Of a stretch of 6,704 nucleotides of DNA, positions 6,344-6,704 are shown one piece after another. This stretch comes from Afipia sp. Lineage in GTDB: Bacteria > Pseudomonadota > Alphaproteobacteria > Rhizobiales > Xanthobacteraceae. The position numbers and the translations under genes are program-made. The notes beneath the pieces were generated by a model. That model saw only the letters and a list, made by a program, of their open reading frames with translations, was not told where the DNA came from and did not search any database. Each line of letters opens with the position of its first letter. Position 1 is the first letter of the stretch. The DNA lies in contig JAGVII010000480.1 of assembly GCA_020056155.1 (NCBI GenBank), positions 1 through 6,704 on the forward strand, read 5' to 3'.

Positions 6344-6375
6344 CGTGGATGGCTGGAATAAATCCGGCCATGACG
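6344..6375. repeat. Palindromic intergenic repeat, copy 2 (degenerate)
   Basis: ATGGCTGGA (6349-6357) pairs with TCCGGCCAT (6363-6371) through eight Watson-Crick pairs and one G-T wobble around the loop ATAAA, with CGT/ACG (6344-6346, 6373-6375) pairing further out. The right half CCGGCCATGACG (6364-6375) is identical to 6288-6299 of copy 1. The two copies are separated by about 45 bp, so they could act as one composite element. Confidence 0.65.
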
Positions 6376-6432
6376 GGGCAGGTTACGGGTTCGGTGGTTC
6401 GCCATCGGCACTTCATGCTGTAGAAGCAGCGG

Positions 6433-6704
6433 ATGCTCGGACGCATTTTCACCGTCGGCGGCTATACGCTTCTCTCGCGGGTCACTGGCTTCGCGCGCGA
6501 CATCATGCTCGCGGCGATCCTCGGCGCGGGGCCTCTGGCCGATGCGTTTTTCGTGGCGCTGCGGCTTCCCAATCATTTCCGGGCGATCTTTGCCGAAGGG
6601 GCTTTCAACGCCGCCTTTGTGCCGGCCTATGCGCATGTCCATGGCGAGCGCGGCGAAGCGGCCGCGAAGCTGTTCAGCAATCGCATTTTCACGCTGCTGT
6701 TTGT
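6433..6704 (+). CDS. murJ: Lipid II flippase MurJ, N-terminal part (runs off the window)
   Basis: The first 90 residues of a MurJ/MviN-family inner-membrane protein are present; the gene continues past the window end. MurJ moves lipid II across the cytoplasmic membrane for peptidoglycan synthesis. LLSRVTGFARD, GAGPLADAFFVALRLPN and FAEGAFNAAFVPAYA are diagnostic. R16, R22, D37 and R50 align with E. coli MurJ residues R18, R24, D39 and R52, of which the arginines and the aspartate are reported as functionally important. The start is secure: an in-frame TAG at 6421-6423 lies four codons upstream, and ATG 6433 is the first start codon after it. The ribosome site is weak. The gene is separated from gnnB by 186 bp holding the palindromic repeats, so it may have its own promoter, although none is evident. 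Confidence 0.95.
   Translation, partial: MLGRIFTVGGYTLLSRVTGFARDIMLAAILGAGPLADAFFVALRLPNHFRAIFAEGAFNAAFVPAYAHVHGERGEAAAKLFSNRIFTLLF

Noticed and set aside
5593..6642. 349-codon minus-strand frame across the end of gnnB, the intergenic region and the murJ start
   Set aside because: It runs antisense to two certain genes and through the palindromic repeats, so it is a composition shadow.

Overview
The window looks like chromosomal DNA of an alphaproteobacterium of the Bradyrhizobium / Rhodopseudomonas / Nitrobacter / Afipia group (Nitrobacteraceae). This is an inference. It rests on GC-rich coding style, a GnnA-GnnB-like pair (lipid A built on 2,3-diamino-2,3-dideoxyglucose is known from this group), a palindromic intergenic repeat around 6270-6375 of a kind I associate with these genomes, and a pair of small uncharacterised genes typical of Rhizobiales. 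Every supported gene is on the + strand.

Layout. Bases 2-58 hold the last 18 codons of an unidentified upstream gene. Bases 78-2527 are a tight two-gene unit for surface-polysaccharide sugar nucleotides: a UDP-glucuronate 4-epimerase-like SDR enzyme, then 17 bp later a bifunctional mannose-1-phosphate guanylyltransferase / mannose-6-phosphate isomerase (ManC type). Bases 2528-4046 form a visibly less GC-rich block. It carries two small genes of unknown function (2687-3307 and 3315-3749), and the second may be cut short by a frameshift. Bases 4047-6246 encode a Gfo/Idh/MocA dehydrogenase and a DegT/DnrJ/EryC1-family aminotransferase, best read as GnnA and GnnB. Together these would convert UDP-GlcNAc to UDP-GlcNAc3N for lipid A. 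Bases 6247-6432 are intergenic and contain two copies of a palindromic repeat. From 6433 to the window end is the N-terminus of the lipid II flippase MurJ.

How it fits together. The recognisable genes all serve the cell envelope: sugar nucleotides for exopolysaccharide, capsule or O-antigen, a lipid A precursor, and peptidoglycan precursor export. The small-gene pair in the middle is the part without an explanation. Its second gene has two odd features: a strong 38-nt inverted repeat lying exactly over the codons of its conserved motif, and a coding-like continuation in another frame past its stop. No tRNA, rRNA, CRISPR array, transposase or integrase was seen.
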